A DNA stretch of 34,078 nucleotides from positions 1-34,078 of the forward strand of contig NZ_ATZI01000024.1 in NCBI RefSeq assembly GCF_000428125.1, given 5' to 3'. Shown piece after piece: positions 33,778 through 34,078 of this stretch (position 1 is the first letter of the stretch; the number at the start of each line of letters is the position of its first letter). Below the pieces are notes generated by a model. That model had not been told where the DNA came from, did not search any database, and was given only the letters and a program-made list of their open reading frames with translations. Both the position numbers and the translations under genes were made by a program. This stretch comes from Bacteroides graminisolvens DSM 19988 = JCM 15093 (GTDB taxonomy: Bacteria; Bacteroidota; Bacteroidia; Bacteroidales; Bacteroidaceae).

Positions 33778-34078
33778 TAATTCATGTTTCGCAAGTTCAA
33801 CTTGCCAGTTTTAATTTGTAAATATCGCATATATGGCCCAGCTCCTCAGATCTGTTGATAATAGCATCGTATATTTCCTCATCGAGTAATCCGAAGAGGT
33901 TCGCTATAGCTATAACAATCTCCTGAAGGGCTCCCCATATTCTGTCAGTAACCGAGAGTTCCAAAGAGTCTTTGGTTATGTCTTGAAAAAGTTTGCCCAT
34001 CGTTTCGTATGCTGTAAACCTCTTTACAACCGAAAGGATGTTGTATTGCAAAGCAACCAAAGAAGTGGAGGCAATCTG
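33778..34078 (-). mobile_element. Partial insertion sequence (3' end), runs off right edge
   Basis: This is the 3' end of an IS on the minus strand. Its outer repeat (33778-33797, TAATTCATGTTTCGCAAGTT) matches the end of the left-edge IS with one mismatch, and the transposase stop codon lies within or against the repeat. The fragment ends only at the window edge. With the left fragment it forms a pair of directly repeated IS ends about 33.5 kb apart. Confidence 0.7.
33797..34078 (-). CDS. Transposase, C-terminal fragment (IS4-like), partial
   Basis: This is an open frame of about 93 residues running in from the right edge. It contains QIASTSLVALQYNILSVVKRF, a typical C-terminal helix after the catalytic Glu of IS4-like DDE transposases, and ends LGHICDIYKLKLAS. 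A TTG at 34060 could be misread as a start, but the frame stays open to 34078, so the gene continues beyond the window. The catalytic residues are not in view. Probably the same transposase type as the N-terminal fragment at 1-178. Confidence 0.75.
   Translation of the reverse strand, partial: QIASTSLVALQYNILSVVKRFTAYETMGKLFQDITKDSLELSVTDRIWGALQEIVIAIANLFGLLDEEIYDAIINRSEELGHICDIYKLKLAS

Overview
The window reads as chromosomal DNA of a Bacteroides-type organism (Bacteroidales). Promoters fit the Bacteroidetes TAnnTTTG form (-7) rather than the E. coli -10. Shine-Dalgarno sites are mostly weak. The content is typical too: a Na+-pumping methylmalonyl-CoA decarboxylase cluster with its epimerase, a SusA-like GH13 enzyme, DUF4249, DUF3836 and DUF418 proteins, a phosphate-selective-type porin and a TonB receptor with an N-terminal carboxypeptidase-regulatory-like domain. 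I see no tRNA, rRNA or CRISPR array.

Layout. (1) 1-302 is the 5' end of an IS whose transposase runs off the left edge on the minus strand; it has cut off the start of a DUF4249 lipoprotein gene (to 1199). (2) 1209-6987 is housekeeping: a MATE exporter (-), then pheS, an MFS transporter, nth and pgk (+). (3) 7074-12483 is a tight four-gene operon: solute-binding lipoprotein, outer-membrane porin, DUF418 inner-membrane protein, large TPR protein. (4) 12704-13225 is a small exported DUF3836 protein. (5) 15798-13302 (-) is an operon of nitroreductase, DUF2520 Rossmann protein, KdsC phosphatase and Maf; a GNAT/FemAB-like gene diverges from it. (6) 17044-21631 is the propionate operon: epimerase, decarboxylase alpha, an unusual lamin-tail/OadG fusion, biotin carrier and Na+-pump beta. 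(7) 21844-26631 holds a TPR remnant, a SusA-like amylase, class II aldolase (-) and an exported endonuclease/phosphatase (-). (8) 26839-29932 holds L31 type B and PBP1A, separated by a gene-free stretch with four 22-bp tandem repeats and a perfect 24-bp palindrome. (9) 30168-33714 is a siderophore-type TonB receptor with a PepSY membrane protein. (10) 33778-34078 is the 3' end of an IS that appears to be the same type and orientation as the one at the left edge.

How the genes work together: pgk and fba serve glycolysis, and the mmd operon completes the succinate-to-propionate route by turning decarboxylation into a sodium gradient. The TonB/PepSY pair probably takes up chelated iron. The most interesting points are the lamin-tail/OadG fusion, the SBP-porin-DUF418-TPR operon with no ABC permease or ATPase, the palindromic 22-bp repeat block, two gene starts that may be leaderless, and the pair of directly repeated IS ends bounding the window. 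I did not find a clear wholly new defence or mobile system.
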